Virus record (IMG/VR): IMGVR_UViG_3300037225_000810
Span: 1 to 33,606 of that record
From: a virus
Direction: 5' to 3' (one strand)
Length of the DNA stretch: 33,606 nucleotides
The translations under genes and the position numbers were made by a program. Within the stretch, counting starts at the first letter, position 1. Each line of letters starts with the position of its first letter. The notes under the pieces were generated by a model. It was not told the DNA's origin. It saw nothing but the letters and a program-made list of their open reading frames with translations, and searched no databases. Below, piece after piece: positions 22,443-31,800 of this stretch.

Positions 22443-22939
22443 TGGAATTTAAAATTACCGCCGACATGAAAGAAATGGAGCAGCTGATAGCCAAGTGGCC
22501 GCAGGCCGCTCATGACGCGCAGGTCTCGCGTGTTACAGAAGCATCGCTTCTCATGGAAGGTGCAATCAAACAACTAACCCCTGTCGGCGCCGGGCCGATC
22601 CATTTACGAGATACGATATTTCATAAGATCGAGGCCTTTGGAGAAAATGTCTGGGGTCTGATTTCGACTCCGGCTGTGTATGGTGAACCGGTGGAGCTGG
22701 GCACGCGCCCGCACTTCCCGCCTGTGGCTCCCATTCAACACTGGGTGGAAAAGCAGATGGGCCTGTCCGGTAGTGAAGCTAAATCCGTCGCTTTCCTGAT
22801 TGCTCGCGCGATATCAAAACGCGGCACAAAGGCGCAGAAAATGTTTACGATTTCCGTGGAGCAACATGAGGCGGACGTTATCCGGATCCTCGAGCAGATC
22901 CCGGCGGATATTCTACAGAAAGTGACGAAGGGGCATTAA
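22442..22939 (+). CDS. HK97 gp10-like head-tail/tail-completion protein
   Basis: This 165-aa protein has an N-terminal helix over residues 8-40 and the motif GEPVELGTRPHFPPVAPIQH with WVEKQMG behind it, typical of HK97-gp10 and related tail-completion proteins (variant YA-x-VEfGT). It lies between the connector and the putative tail terminator, in the usual order. The adjacent gene starts directly after its stop codon. Confident at family level; less so for the exact role. Confidence 0.8.
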   Translation: MEFKITADMKEMEQLIAKWPQAAHDAQVSRVTEASLLMEGAIKQLTPVGAGPIHLRDTIFHKIEAFGENVWGLISTPAVYGEPVELGTRPHFPPVAPIQHWVEKQMGLSGSEAKSVAFLIARAISKRGTKAQKMFTISVEQHEADVIRILEQIPADILQKVTKGH

Positions 22940-23422
22940 ATGCCGGTATTAGACGACATTCGCGAGCAGATCAAGGTCATCCTCCAGGGAGTGCCGGGGA
23001 TCGGCGTGGTGCATGACCACGAGCGCCTGGCTGTGGACATAAATAAGATGCTGAAGTTATTTCAAACCGCCGACGGCACGATTAACACGGTCATGTTCCG
23101 GCGGGAAAAGATGGCGAAGAAATCGCTTTCCCTCGGGGCGCCCAAACAGCGGGCTCACGTCTTTATCTTCCGGGCGATCAGAGGGCTCCAGGATGAGCAG
23201 GCAACCGAACTTATCTTTGACACTCTGCTGACAGCGATCGAAGAGACCTTTGATGCCCACGACGATCTCAACGGCACGTGTGAATCGTGCGACATGGATT
23301 TTGGACCGATGGCAGGACTGAGTGGAATGCAGATAGATTTAAGCGAAAATCGCATGTTCGGCGGCGTGCTTTGCCATTATGCCGAACTGCGTTTGCAGGT
23401 AGTAGAACGGCACACAACATAG
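22940..23422 (+). CDS. Putative tail terminator protein
   Basis: This 160-aa alpha/beta protein has an N-terminal helix (VLDDIREQIKVILQGVPGIG), strands around HVFIFRAIRGLQDEQ, a central helix (TELIFDTLLTAIEETF) and a final strand pair. That is the pattern of lambda gpU-like terminators, which cap the tail tube and join it to the head. The place right before the tube gene fits. No sequence signature is certain. Confidence 0.6.
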   Translation: MPVLDDIREQIKVILQGVPGIGVVHDHERLAVDINKMLKLFQTADGTINTVMFRREKMAKKSLSLGAPKQRAHVFIFRAIRGLQDEQATELIFDTLLTAIEETFDAHDDLNGTCESCDMDFGPMAGLSGMQIDLSENRMFGGVLCHYAELRLQVVERHTT

Positions 23423-23428
23423 GAGGCC

Positions 23429-23584
23429 ATGATGGAAGACAATTTCAATACCGGCGGAACGCATTACCAGGACGCAGACGGCAAGGAAATCAGCCAGGAA
23501 GAATACCTAAAGCTGACGATTCCTGCCGACGGCGCTTCGGATGTTCCGGCACCGGATAAAAAAGAGGGAGGTAAAAAGCAATGA
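23429..23584 (+). CDS. Small acidic protein before the tail tube gene
   Basis: This 51-aa ORF has an AGGAGG just upstream of two consecutive ATGs. It is polar and Asp/Glu/Lys-rich (GKEISQEEYLKLTIPADG) with no membrane or signal segment. Its TGA overlaps the tube ATG as ATGA, so it could couple translation to the tube gene. Unknown function. Confidence 0.55.
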   Translation: MMEDNFNTGGTHYQDADGKEISQEEYLKLTIPADGASDVPAPDKKEGGKKQ

Positions 23585-24504
23585 TAGTAAAACGAGCCCA
23601 ACTGGCCGCCAAAGCGGAAGTAACCGAAGGTTCAGCGCAAGTCTTAGCCGGCGTAGATGCCTTCCCGGCCCAGAATATTACTTTTAATCCGGCAATTGCG
23701 ATGGCCGAGCGGCCGAATATGTCCTCATCGCTTTCAGTGTGGCCACAGATTCCCGGCTCCAGGCAGGCCACGATGGACTTTGACATGGAGCTGAAGGGAT
23801 CAGGCGCGGTGGCTACCCCCCCGGCCCTGGGCAAACTACTAATAGGTTGCGGCTTCGCGGAGACTATTGTTGCCGCGACCTCGGTTACCTATAAACCGGC
23901 GTCTACAGGGATCACGTCGGCGACCCTGGCTATGTATAACGATGGCGTCATATATGGGTTATTCGGCGCCCGCGGCGATGTCAGTCTGAAACTGGATAAA
24001 GGCAAACCGGGTCTGCTGCATTTTGTCTTTACCGGCGCTGATTTTACCGTCACCGATGGGGCGATGCTTACGACCGGCGTAGCCTATGAAAGTACCGTAC
24101 CCAAGCCTTTCATGGCAGCGACAATGACGATCGATTCCTATGCCGCCCTGGTGGGCTCAATGGAATTCAAGATGAACAACGAAATCAGTGTTCGCGATGA
24201 TGCTAATGCGTCATCCGGGCATAAAAGCGTTGTCATCACCGGACGCAAACCGGCGCTCTCAATCGATCCGGAAATGGTCCTGGCCGCCACTTACGACTTC
24301 TTCGGAAAGTGGCGCAGCGGCAGCACCGGAGCACTGACCCTGGCATTGACCGGAACGGCTGGAAATATCTGCACGATCACGGCTCCGGCAGTTCAATATA
24401 CCGGCGGTAAAATGGCCGATAAAAGCGGGCTGCGCTCCCTGGGCATCGATTGTCAGCTCAACCGCAATGCCGGCGACGATGAAATATCAATCGCGTTTAC
24501 CTAA
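23581..24504 (+). CDS. Major tail tube protein
   Basis: This 307-aa beta-rich protein should form the hexameric rings of a non-contractile tail. It has a tube-like start (KRAQLAAKAEVTEGSAQVLA), a G/A/T-rich core (YNDGVIYGLFGARGDVSLKL) and a C-terminal Ig-like or tube-domain strand set ending ISIAFT. Long Ala/Thr/Gly strands and few Cys fit tube proteins. Position between tail terminator and chaperone genes supports it. AGGGAGG precedes the start. Size is above the lambda V average, so a second domain is possible. Confidence 0.8.
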   Translation: MIVKRAQLAAKAEVTEGSAQVLAGVDAFPAQNITFNPAIAMAERPNMSSSLSVWPQIPGSRQATMDFDMELKGSGAVATPPALGKLLIGCGFAETIVAATSVTYKPASTGITSATLAMYNDGVIYGLFGARGDVSLKLDKGKPGLLHFVFTGADFTVTDGAMLTTGVAYESTVPKPFMAATMTIDSYAALVGSMEFKMNNEISVRDDANASSGHKSVVITGRKPALSIDPEMVLAATYDFFGKWRSGSTGALTLALTGTAGNICTITAPAVQYTGGKMADKSGLRSLGIDCQLNRNAGDDEISIAFT

Positions 24505-24507
24505 TAA

Positions 24508-24536
24508 CTGGATACCGGCCATCGCCGGAATGACAC
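24508..24536. repeat. REP-like palindrome after the tail tube gene
   Basis: CTGGATACCGGCC is followed by ATCGCCGGAATGACACA, the same shape as the widespread GGATTCCCGC...GCGGGAATGAC palindromes of many proteobacteria. The stem is CCGGC/GCCGG. It lies in a 42-base gap between tube and chaperone genes. Finding it in a phage operon is unusual, but it may just act as an mRNA-stability hairpin. Confidence 0.5.
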
Positions 24537-24546
24537 AGAGGGAATT

Positions 24547-24996
24547 ATGGAAGAACAAAAATATACAATCGGCGACAAAATTTACACTCAGCGGCCGCTG
24601 GTGCTGGGGCAGGTAAAGCAGTTAATTGACCTACTGCGCGGCACAACAATCCCGGCCAACTCCAGTGGGGTTGAGTTAATAGGCGCTTTGGGCGAAAGCC
24701 TCCCCGTGGCGCTGGCAATAGTGCTGACGGAAGAAGGAAAATCGCCCGGTGACAAAGACATATTTGAACTTGCTCGCGAACTAGAATTTTCCGTTTCTCC
24801 GGAAACGGCGCTGGATGTAATCGACCATTTTTTCGCATTGAACCCGATGCCCTCACTCTTGAAACGCGTCGGGGACATGATGCTCAGCATCACGCAGACG
24901 ATGGGCCAGACGGGGATTTTATTACAGAAATCTGCGTCCTCCTCACCGACGGGCGAATTGACAAGCGAGACTGGGTCCTCTGGCACATCACACTGA
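24547..24996 (+). CDS. Tail assembly chaperone, G-like frame
   Basis: This 149-aa protein is placed between tube and tape measure, as lambda G is. It starts with a strand pair (KYTIGDKIYTQRPLVLGQ), then helices (VKQLIDLLRGTT, LPVALAIVLTEEG, IFELARELEFSV and an FFALNP region). The last 35 residues become Ser/Thr/Gly-rich and low in complexity, as expected when the useful reading frame changes near here. T-TTT-TTC, a -1 slippery heptamer in frame, lies at 24828-24834. It should chaperone the tape measure during tail assembly. Confidence 0.75.
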   Translation: MEEQKYTIGDKIYTQRPLVLGQVKQLIDLLRGTTIPANSSGVELIGALGESLPVALAIVLTEEGKSPGDKDIFELARELEFSVSPETALDVIDHFFALNPMPSLLKRVGDMMLSITQTMGQTGILLQKSASSSPTGELTSETGSSGTSH

Positions 24997-25169
24997 AAGA
25001 AGCGCAGCAATGGGCAAAAGAAGTGCTGAAACAAAAATATCAATGGATGGAACTGCTCTTCGGCCCCAGCGATGGAAACATGGAAGCACCGGTGCAGAAA
25101 CAATGCAGTCAACCGGATTTATGCGCCATGTGTGTGAAACAATGCACTGCACGGGCCACGTTGCATTAG
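24834..25169 (+). CDS. Chaperone GT extension in the -1 frame
   Basis: The -1 frame stays open from about 24770 to the TAG at 25167-25169 and has no ATG, GTG or TTG before coding-like sequence begins. From about 24920 the frame reads as protein: DFITEICVLLTDGRIDKRDW, then LKEAQQWAKEVLKQKYQWME, with a Cys-rich end. A -1 shift at the TTTTTTC heptamer would give a 207-aa G-T fusion, but the first 25 codons after it look unlike protein. A shift closer to 24915-24925 is therefore also possible. The stated start is the first base after slippage at the heptamer. A simple sequencing frameshift is the alternative. Confidence 0.6.
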   Translation, partial: RIEPDALTLETRRGHDAQHHADDGPDGDFITEICVLLTDGRIDKRDWVLWHITLKEAQQWAKEVLKQKYQWMELLFGPSDGNMEAPVQKQCSQPDLCAMCVKQCTARATLH

Positions 25170-25177
25170 GATAAAAG

Positions 25178-27460
25178 ATGACGGATCAAAACATTAAATT
25201 AACCATCTCCGCCCAGGACAATACCCAGCAGACTATCCAGTCCACCGGAAAGAGTCTGGATTATCTGGGTGGTACATTGACAAAATTATCCGTCCAGATC
25301 ACAGCCTTTCAGGGTGCCTGGAACTCCGCAATGATGGTATTCCAAAAGGGAATGCAATACGCGGAACTTGGCGCGAAAGCGCAGCAGGCTGAGGAGTCAT
25401 TCCGCCTTGTGGCTGCTTCCGCCGGAGCATCCGCAGATGGAATCCTCGCGGCAATGAAACGCGCATCCGCTGGCACTGTTGATGATTCTGATATCATGCA
25501 AAAGGCCGTCAAGGGCATGATCCAGGACATTCCCGCCGATCAGCTAAGTAAGATCATGGATGGCGCCAGAATTTCAGCCCGAGTCGCCGGTGTGGATGTC
25601 GGTGAAGCCTTCGCCTCAATCACAGACGCCATCGCTAATCAGATGCCCCGATCACTGAGGCAATTCGGCTTAATTTCCAAAGAGCAAATGACCATCTTTA
25701 ACAACGCCGTTGCTGAAGGTGTGGATTCCGTAAAACTCCTCGATTTCGTCATGGAGAACATGGAATTACAAGCCGCAAAGATGGGGAACCCATTGAAAAA
25801 CGCTGCTGAACAGCTGCAGATATTTAAAGCCCAGGCAAAAGATACTGGTGAAACCATCGGCAAATTTCTTCTCAGTGTTTTGCAAGGTCTATATGGGGAA
25901 GTACAATGGTTGGTATCCGGCTTCATGGGTATGGCATCGGCGATTACATATATCCAATCGGCCATATATTCCGCGTCTGCATATATGCATGAAAAAGTAG
26001 GCGACAAAGCTGGCGCCGAAGCATTGCGGGCCACAGCCGGGGAATTGAGTGACAGAGCTGATGTCTTATATGGTGCCGCAGACGAGCTAAACAAGAAAGG
26101 CTCTTCAAATGTTACTGGGGTAACGTCTACATCTCAGACCGATGTTGTTAGCAATCAAAATAAAAAAAGAACGGCCGATGAAATAGCTGAAGATAATAAA
26201 CGGAAGGATGCTGCCGCGGCTGCCCTGGTTGCTCGTGCACAAGCCGCAAAATTGGCTGTTGAAGCCATGAAGGTGATCGACAAAGACTATTTTGAGACTC
26301 AGGCTCAAAATATACAGCATAATTCAGAAATGGCCAAATTGGCCTCACAAAATGATTTAATCACGGCACAGACCACACTCGATGCTAAAACTGGTCTAGA
26401 TCAGCAATATTACACTCGGACAAAAGCGGAGATCTTCGCCGAGGAAGCAGCGCGATCGGACACCGATAAGAAGAAAATCAGTGGGGCCATATTCACATCA
26501 GGGAAACTACAAGCGCTGGACGCAGAGATGGCCAAACGCAAGCAGGAAGCCGCTAACACGCAAATAGAACTCAATGCGAAGATAGATTTATCCAACAGGG
26601 CAGCACTTAATTCTTATGCTGCCTGGGACCAGGATACACAAGATAAGTTAACGGAAAATACGCGCAATGGCTATGGGAAAAGGTTCGCAATCACCGCCGA
26701 ACAGTACGATAAAATTCGCGACTATGAGCGGATGACCGGCCAAGAGACGACGAATGATGAGAAACAGACCATTGACGAAATTATGGCCATATATCAGACC
26801 ACCTTCGTCGGCGGATGGAAAACCGGCCTCCTGGAAATATCTGATGAATTCACAAACATCGGTAAAAACATGACCGATGCCACCAAGAAAATCTTTGGTA
26901 CCATAACCGATGCGCTCACAGAATTTCTCACTACCGGATCCACGAGTTTTACCGACCTGGCCAATTCTATTATCAAGGATCTGATCCGCGTTCAGATCCA
27001 GGCAAATATCACCGGCCCACTGGCAGGATTGCTAAGTGGATCATCCGGCTGGAGTATCGACTGGGGCGAACTGGGCAGCATGATTTCAGGATCAGCAAAG
27101 GGTAACGTGTTTGAATATGCCCGAGTTGTTCCTTATGCCAATGGCGGTATCGTCAATAGACCCACTTTGTTCCCAATGGCCAACGGCGCCGGGCTGATGG
27201 GTGAAGCCGGACCGGAAGGAATATTCCCGCTGCGGCGCAACAGCAGAGGCGAGTTGGGAGTAGTCGGTTCCGGGCAATCTCAGCCGGTCAATATCACGGT
27301 GCAGTTAGACAATAAATCCGGGACGGAATTGAAAACAACAAGTTCGCAGACGAAATTTAACGGGCAGGCATACATCGTCAATGTCGTAGTCGATGCAGTA
27401 AGCCGCAATGCCGGCGGGGCAAAAACGAATCTACAGGCAGCCTTATTCGGAGTCGCATAA
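25178..27460 (+). CDS. Tail tape measure protein
   Basis: This 760-aa protein sets tail length and is injected during infection. It has a helical N-terminus (TIQSTGKSLDYLGGTLTKLS), hydrophobic, membrane-prone segments at about residues 225-275 (FLLSVLQGLYGEVQWLV, then MGMASAITYIQSAIYSASAY), a long coiled-coil middle and the C-terminal signature NGGIVNRPTLFPMANGAG with GEAGPEGIFPL. At about 0.15 nm per residue the tail would be near 110 nm. The ATG lies eight bases after the chaperone-frame stop codon with AGGATAAAAG as a weak site. Confidence 0.93.
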   Translation: MTDQNIKLTISAQDNTQQTIQSTGKSLDYLGGTLTKLSVQITAFQGAWNSAMMVFQKGMQYAELGAKAQQAEESFRLVAASAGASADGILAAMKRASAGTVDDSDIMQKAVKGMIQDIPADQLSKIMDGARISARVAGVDVGEAFASITDAIANQMPRSLRQFGLISKEQMTIFNNAVAEGVDSVKLLDFVMENMELQAAKMGNPLKNAAEQLQIFKAQAKDTGETIGKFLLSVLQGLYGEVQWLVSGFMGMASAITYIQSAIYSASAYMHEKVGDKAGAEALRATAGELSDRADVLYGAADELNKKGSSNVTGVTSTSQTDVVSNQNKKRTADEIAEDNKRKDAAAAALVARAQAAKLAVEAMKVIDKDYFETQAQNIQHNSEMAKLASQNDLITAQTTLDAKTGLDQQYYTRTKAEIFAEEAARSDTDKKKISGAIFTSGKLQALDAEMAKRKQEAANTQIELNAKIDLSNRAALNSYAAWDQDTQDKLTENTRNGYGKRFAITAEQYDKIRDYERMTGQETTNDEKQTIDEIMAIYQTTFVGGWKTGLLEISDEFTNIGKNMTDATKKIFGTITDALTEFLTTGSTSFTDLANSIIKDLIRVQIQANITGPLAGLLSGSSGWSIDWGELGSMISGSAKGNVFEYARVVPYANGGIVNRPTLFPMANGAGLMGEAGPEGIFPLRRNSRGELGVVGSGQSQPVNITVQLDNKSGTELKTTSSQTKFNGQAYIVNVVVDAVSRNAGGAKTNLQAALFGVA

Positions 27461-27805
27461 ATGTCTACCTGGCCGTCAACATTACCGACGCCTTCCTGGG
27501 GTCTCGAGGAAGAACATTACAAACCGCAGGACAAAATAGAATTCGAGGCCAACTATGTCCAAAGTAGACCCTTATCGACGCGAGCCAGGGATCGCTGGGG
27601 AAACCTGGGCTGGGCGTTGATGAGCGAGGCCGAATATCAAATATTGGAAGCCTTTTTTGATGCCAATCAAGGCAATACTTTCACCTTTGTACATCCGATG
27701 ACCGGCGTGTCTCGTACATGTCTGTTCAGCACGGACAGTATTAAATCAAAATATAAATCTCCGGGCTGGCGACAAGACGTGCAATGCCCGATTGAGGAAC
27801 TATAA
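27461..27805 (+). CDS. Minor tail protein, lambda M-like position
   Basis: This 114-aa beta-rich protein has a WPSTLPTPSWGL start, an aromatic segment (ARDRWGNLGWALMSEAEY) and FTFVHPMTGVSRTCLF. It follows the tape measure directly and precedes the L-like gene, the order of lambda H-M-L. This fits a tail-tip ring protein. Sequence likeness to lambda M is not obvious; the call rests on order and size. Confidence 0.7.
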   Translation: MSTWPSTLPTPSWGLEEEHYKPQDKIEFEANYVQSRPLSTRARDRWGNLGWALMSEAEYQILEAFFDANQGNTFTFVHPMTGVSRTCLFSTDSIKSKYKSPGWRQDVQCPIEEL

Positions 27806-28450
27806 ATGCCGCTGCCTTTATCCGACATCGCGACTCAGGAAAAAAACAAACTCGGGACCGACAGCATCTTTTTGCTCTTCCTGCAGTTGATCGTGCCCGG
27901 TGATGACGATCTATATTATGTCCGCAACAGTGAAAGCATTGACTGGAATGGCCAGACCTGGAATCCGGCGCCCTTTGAGATCGACAGCGTCACTGAAAGC
28001 AAGGATGAGGTGCCGCAAACGAACCTGAAAATCAGTAATATCTCAATGGCCATGCGACGCGTGATTGTTAAGTATGATTACTATTTGAAAACGCACGCGA
28101 CCCGGATGGTTGAGATCTCTTTTTTTATTGTGAACACGAAATCGATCGCGGCGGACGCGGCGTGTGATCCGGAAGATGAATGGCGTTTTCAAATCGCGGA
28201 TATACATATCGATCATGACTGGGTATCTCTCGTGTTGAGCGCCTACAATCCCTATAAGCGCCGTTTTCCGCAATATAAAATCATGAAGGACGGCTGCAAT
28301 TTTATTTTTAAATCGGCGCTGTGCGGTTATACGGGCACCGCCGCATCATGCGATAAGACGCTCGGGCGATGCCGCGAGTTGGAAAATTCCGCACGTTTTG
28401 GTGCATTTCCGGGAGTGGGTTTTGGTGGAATCGTCGTTACATCTCGTTAA
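27806..28450 (+). CDS. Tail tip protein L-like, likely Fe-S cluster binding
   Basis: This 214-aa protein resembles lambda L. The N-terminal 150 residues are a beta-barrel hub-type domain (YYVRNSESIDWNGQTWNP). The C-terminus has four Cys: Cys164, Cys173 (CGYTGTAASC), Cys182 and Cys189, then ENSARFGAFPG. Lambda L binds a [4Fe-4S] cluster through Cys residues in this region. All four ligand candidates are present here. It lies between the M- and K-like genes and overlaps the K-like gene by 26 bases. Confidence 0.85.
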   Translation: MPLPLSDIATQEKNKLGTDSIFLLFLQLIVPGDDDLYYVRNSESIDWNGQTWNPAPFEIDSVTESKDEVPQTNLKISNISMAMRRVIVKYDYYLKTHATRMVEISFFIVNTKSIAADAACDPEDEWRFQIADIHIDHDWVSLVLSAYNPYKRRFPQYKIMKDGCNFIFKSALCGYTGTAASCDKTLGRCRELENSARFGAFPGVGFGGIVVTSR

Positions 28451-28826
28451 AGATTTGATCGGGATCCCGTTTCGCGACGGCGGCAGGGATATTTCTGGCC
28501 TGGATTGTCTGGGCCTGGCGATATTGGTCGCCTCGCGTATAGGCAAGCAGCTTCCCGATTTCCGGATATCCTGCAAGGAGCCCGGTAAAATCAGCGACGC
28601 CGTGGCGATGGTCCGCGCGACTATGTCTTTCCGGCGGGTGCAGGTACCGCGATTCGGCGACCTGGTGGCGATCAAAGCCGATCCGCGCATCCCGGACATT
28701 ATTCAGCACTTCGGAATTTATCTGGAAGGAGATCGCTTTATCCATGTGACTCCCTCGCAAGGAGTAATTATTACGCGCATTGAAGGTTCATGGAAACGAC
28801 GGCTGGAGGGGATTTATCGATGGTAA
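28425..28826 (+). CDS. Tail-associated NlpC/P60 peptidase, lambda K-like
   Basis: This 133-aa cysteine peptidase should help the tail tip cross peptidoglycan. Cys28 lies in SGLDCLGLA (the usual DCSGL pattern with Ser replaced by Leu), His95 in IIQHFGIYL and His107 in FIHVTPSQG; GDLVAI around residue 78 is the usual strand. I chose the GTG at 28425, nine bases after a GGAG; an in-frame TTG at 28398 would extend the overlap with the L-like gene. The protein lacks the JAB/MPN metal-protease domain that lambda K has at its N-terminus. Confidence 0.88.
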   Translation: MESSLHLVKDLIGIPFRDGGRDISGLDCLGLAILVASRIGKQLPDFRISCKEPGKISDAVAMVRATMSFRRVQVPRFGDLVAIKADPRIPDIIQHFGIYLEGDRFIHVTPSQGVIITRIEGSWKRRLEGIYRW

Positions 28827-31800
28827 ATGACGATATAATCGCAGTCCTTCAGCGCAATCCCGTCGATGCAAACGACCGCGTCGTGAAAAGCTTCGCCCAC
28901 GGCATCACTCTGGAAGAGTGCCTGAAAGCCTTTACCTATGAAAAAATCACGGAAGAATATGCCGTCAAAGTCTGGATAAACGATGCAGAAATCATCGAGG
29001 TCAACTGGCTCTCTGTACCGGAGAGCGACTCGCGAATAGTCTTCTGTGTCATGCCGGCCTACGAGGGGCTCGCGGCAGCAATAGCTTACATTGCGGATGC
29101 CATTATTTCCTATCTTGAAGTGGAAAGCCTGTATGTTGCGGCAGCCTGTTATTTAGCAGCAGCCGTCCTCGTTGGCGGAGTTGTCGTAGGCGGCATGATG
29201 GCTTTACAGGCGCTGTTTGCGCCCAAAGCGCCGGGCGCGATCGGCGACGGCACCAGCGATTCGTCAACATACACTTGGGGCAATAAGGTCAACGTTCCAT
29301 ATCAAGGCGGCGCCGTTCCCATACTGTTAGGCAAGATGCGCGTCGTTCCTCCCAGGATTGGCCTATACGTCGAAACTGCCGATGGCAAACAATTCCTGAA
29401 TATGCTTTTTCTGGTTGCCGGGCACAAGATTGATTCCATCACCGGCGTCCGCATTAATGAGATTCCGATCGAACAGTACAATCCAGAGGGAATGGAAGTG
29501 CAGATAAGGTTCGGCGACATCAACCAGTCGGCCATTCCCTTTTTTAGTTCGACCCAATCCGACCAGGCCGTCGATGTTAAATTGACAACCGACTGGGTGT
29601 CGCGTCTTACCGAAGGCAACACCGTGGAGGGGCTGAGCATCACGCTGGATTGCCGCCGCGGCCTCGGGGTAATTTCCGGTAACAGCACTGCGGAGTATTC
29701 GTTCGACGTGGAAATCGAATACCGGCAAGTGTCACCGGTGGCGGAAGAGGCCTTCAAAAAATTAGTATCGCAGACGGCCATAGGCGGTTATACAGACCTT
29801 ATAGTTCCGACAAGCCGCTGGTCGGTCGGGTTTGCCAAGCCGGCGGGATATACCATGATTGGCGAGCAAATCATACCTAATAAATCCAGTTATTACCGGC
29901 CCGACGGCATTGCCGACGGTATGGACTGGGTAGAAGTATCAGACGGTGGCGTAAATCCCGATCCCGCGGCTCATTCGCCCGGCGATCCGGCAAACATTGA
30001 CTTGGAGGTTTATCCCGCGGATCTGCCGAAAAACTGGGAGTGGCGTTGGATTGAGTGCGCTCCTACCGAAGGTCCGCCGGATAAACTGCCGCCGCCCGAC
30101 GAATACGGATTTATAATATATAATGATCCTTACGAACAGTGGTCAGCCTGGTGGATTGGCTACTGGAAATATTTTGCCTGGGGTACATATAACGAAATAC
30201 CAGCGCCGACCTTCGGCGCGCCGCGGCCACAAACAATCCAGAAACTAGACATAACGACGACTTCCGATCCACATTACACGCTGACGGCGTCACAGCTCGA
30301 CGCTTATATAGTGAGCGTTCCGACCGTGCAAAAACTGACACCCGGAGTCTATGAGGTGCGTGTGCGCCGGGTGGCCGATCCCGTCGGTACGCTGACCACG
30401 CTGGATGATTGCTGGTGGGACGCGCTGGAGGAGCGTGTCTATGATCCCTTCCAATATCCCGGATCGGCATTGCTCGGCTTGCGCATTCAGGCTTCGGACG
30501 AGCTGGCCAACTCTATTCCCGTCGTGGACATGATCGCGGAACGCAAAATGGTCGATGTAATGTATCCGGCGACGGATTTAACGCTTTATCCCGATGGCTG
30601 GATGCCCACCCCTAAACCAGCCAATCAGCATGCCTGGGCGAGTTATGATGTCCTTTACAACTCACGTTATGGAGCACATGAAGCGCCGGAGAATTTCGAT
30701 CTGGCTGACTTTGAACGCTGGGCTGCCCGCACAACGGAAAAAGGCTGGGAATGCAACCTATACATTGATCAGACCGGTGATGTGACCGGGGTATTGAGCC
30801 GGATCGGGTCCACCGGAATGGGCGGTACGGCGAAACTCGGCCGCAGGCATGTCTGCATCGTGGATGCCCCGGAAATCGTCGGCACGCGCCGCTTTTTATT
30901 CACCGCGGGGAATATAGCATCAAAGTCCTACCAGGAAGATTTTCTCGGGGCGCTGAATCGGGCCAACCGCCTGGAAGTGATCTATTACGATCAAGATGCC
31001 GATTATACCAAAACGCCGATGATCATCAAGTCCGAGGACAGCGATAATGAAGAAATCCCGGTGCAGTCCATCTCTTTGGATCTGATCGGTTGCACAAGCC
31101 GCAATCACGCCATTGCGCTGGGCAATATGATCATCAAGGCCAATCGTTATCTTACTCGCAGAGCAACCTGGCTGGCGGGCATCGATTCGCTCGGCTGCCG
31201 CATCGGTGATGTGGTCGAGGTTCAGTTATATGACAACCCCAGCGGCCGGGTTGCTGAAGCCACAACATCGACTGTTCGGCTGGACACGATCGTCGAGCTT
31301 ACCGGGCCATCCTCGATTGTAGTTAAACATTCCACGGACGATACCCTCGAGCAAAAACAGATTGCTAGTTTAATCGTCGATTCGCCCTGGGTGGATCAAT
31401 TAGGAACCGGAGATGCTTATGGCGCCGGAGCGGTCGTGACGGGCATACAGACGTATTGTCACTGGAAATGCATTCAAAATCATCAGTCCTCGCCGGCGAT
31501 CCTTTGCGGCGACAACCGATACTGGGAACAGATCGGTTCCGGACTTAATATCCTCGGGACCTGGTCACAAATACCCGCGCAATATGACGTTTATTCATTC
31601 GGTCTCGATGCCGAGGTGACCAAACTGATGAGGATTGTCAATATTGAGAAGGATCAGAATTTCAAAAAGAAAATCACCGCGATGGAATATCTACCTCAAA
31701 TATATGAAAATGATATGTCCATTACGGTTCCCATCACTGAACCGGTATTCCAGGGCGTCCGGAACCTGGTCGCCGAGGAAGTATATGTGGCCGGAGGAAC

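Noticed and set aside
24828-24834. TTTTTTC taken as the certain frameshift site
   Set aside because: It is a perfect in-frame heptamer, but the next 25 or so codons look like protein in the unshifted frame, so the site stays a candidate.
24588-25112. 174-codon minus-strand ORF over the chaperone region
   Set aside because: Both chaperone frames on the plus strand explain the openness. The minus-strand protein is Ser/Pro-rich without features.
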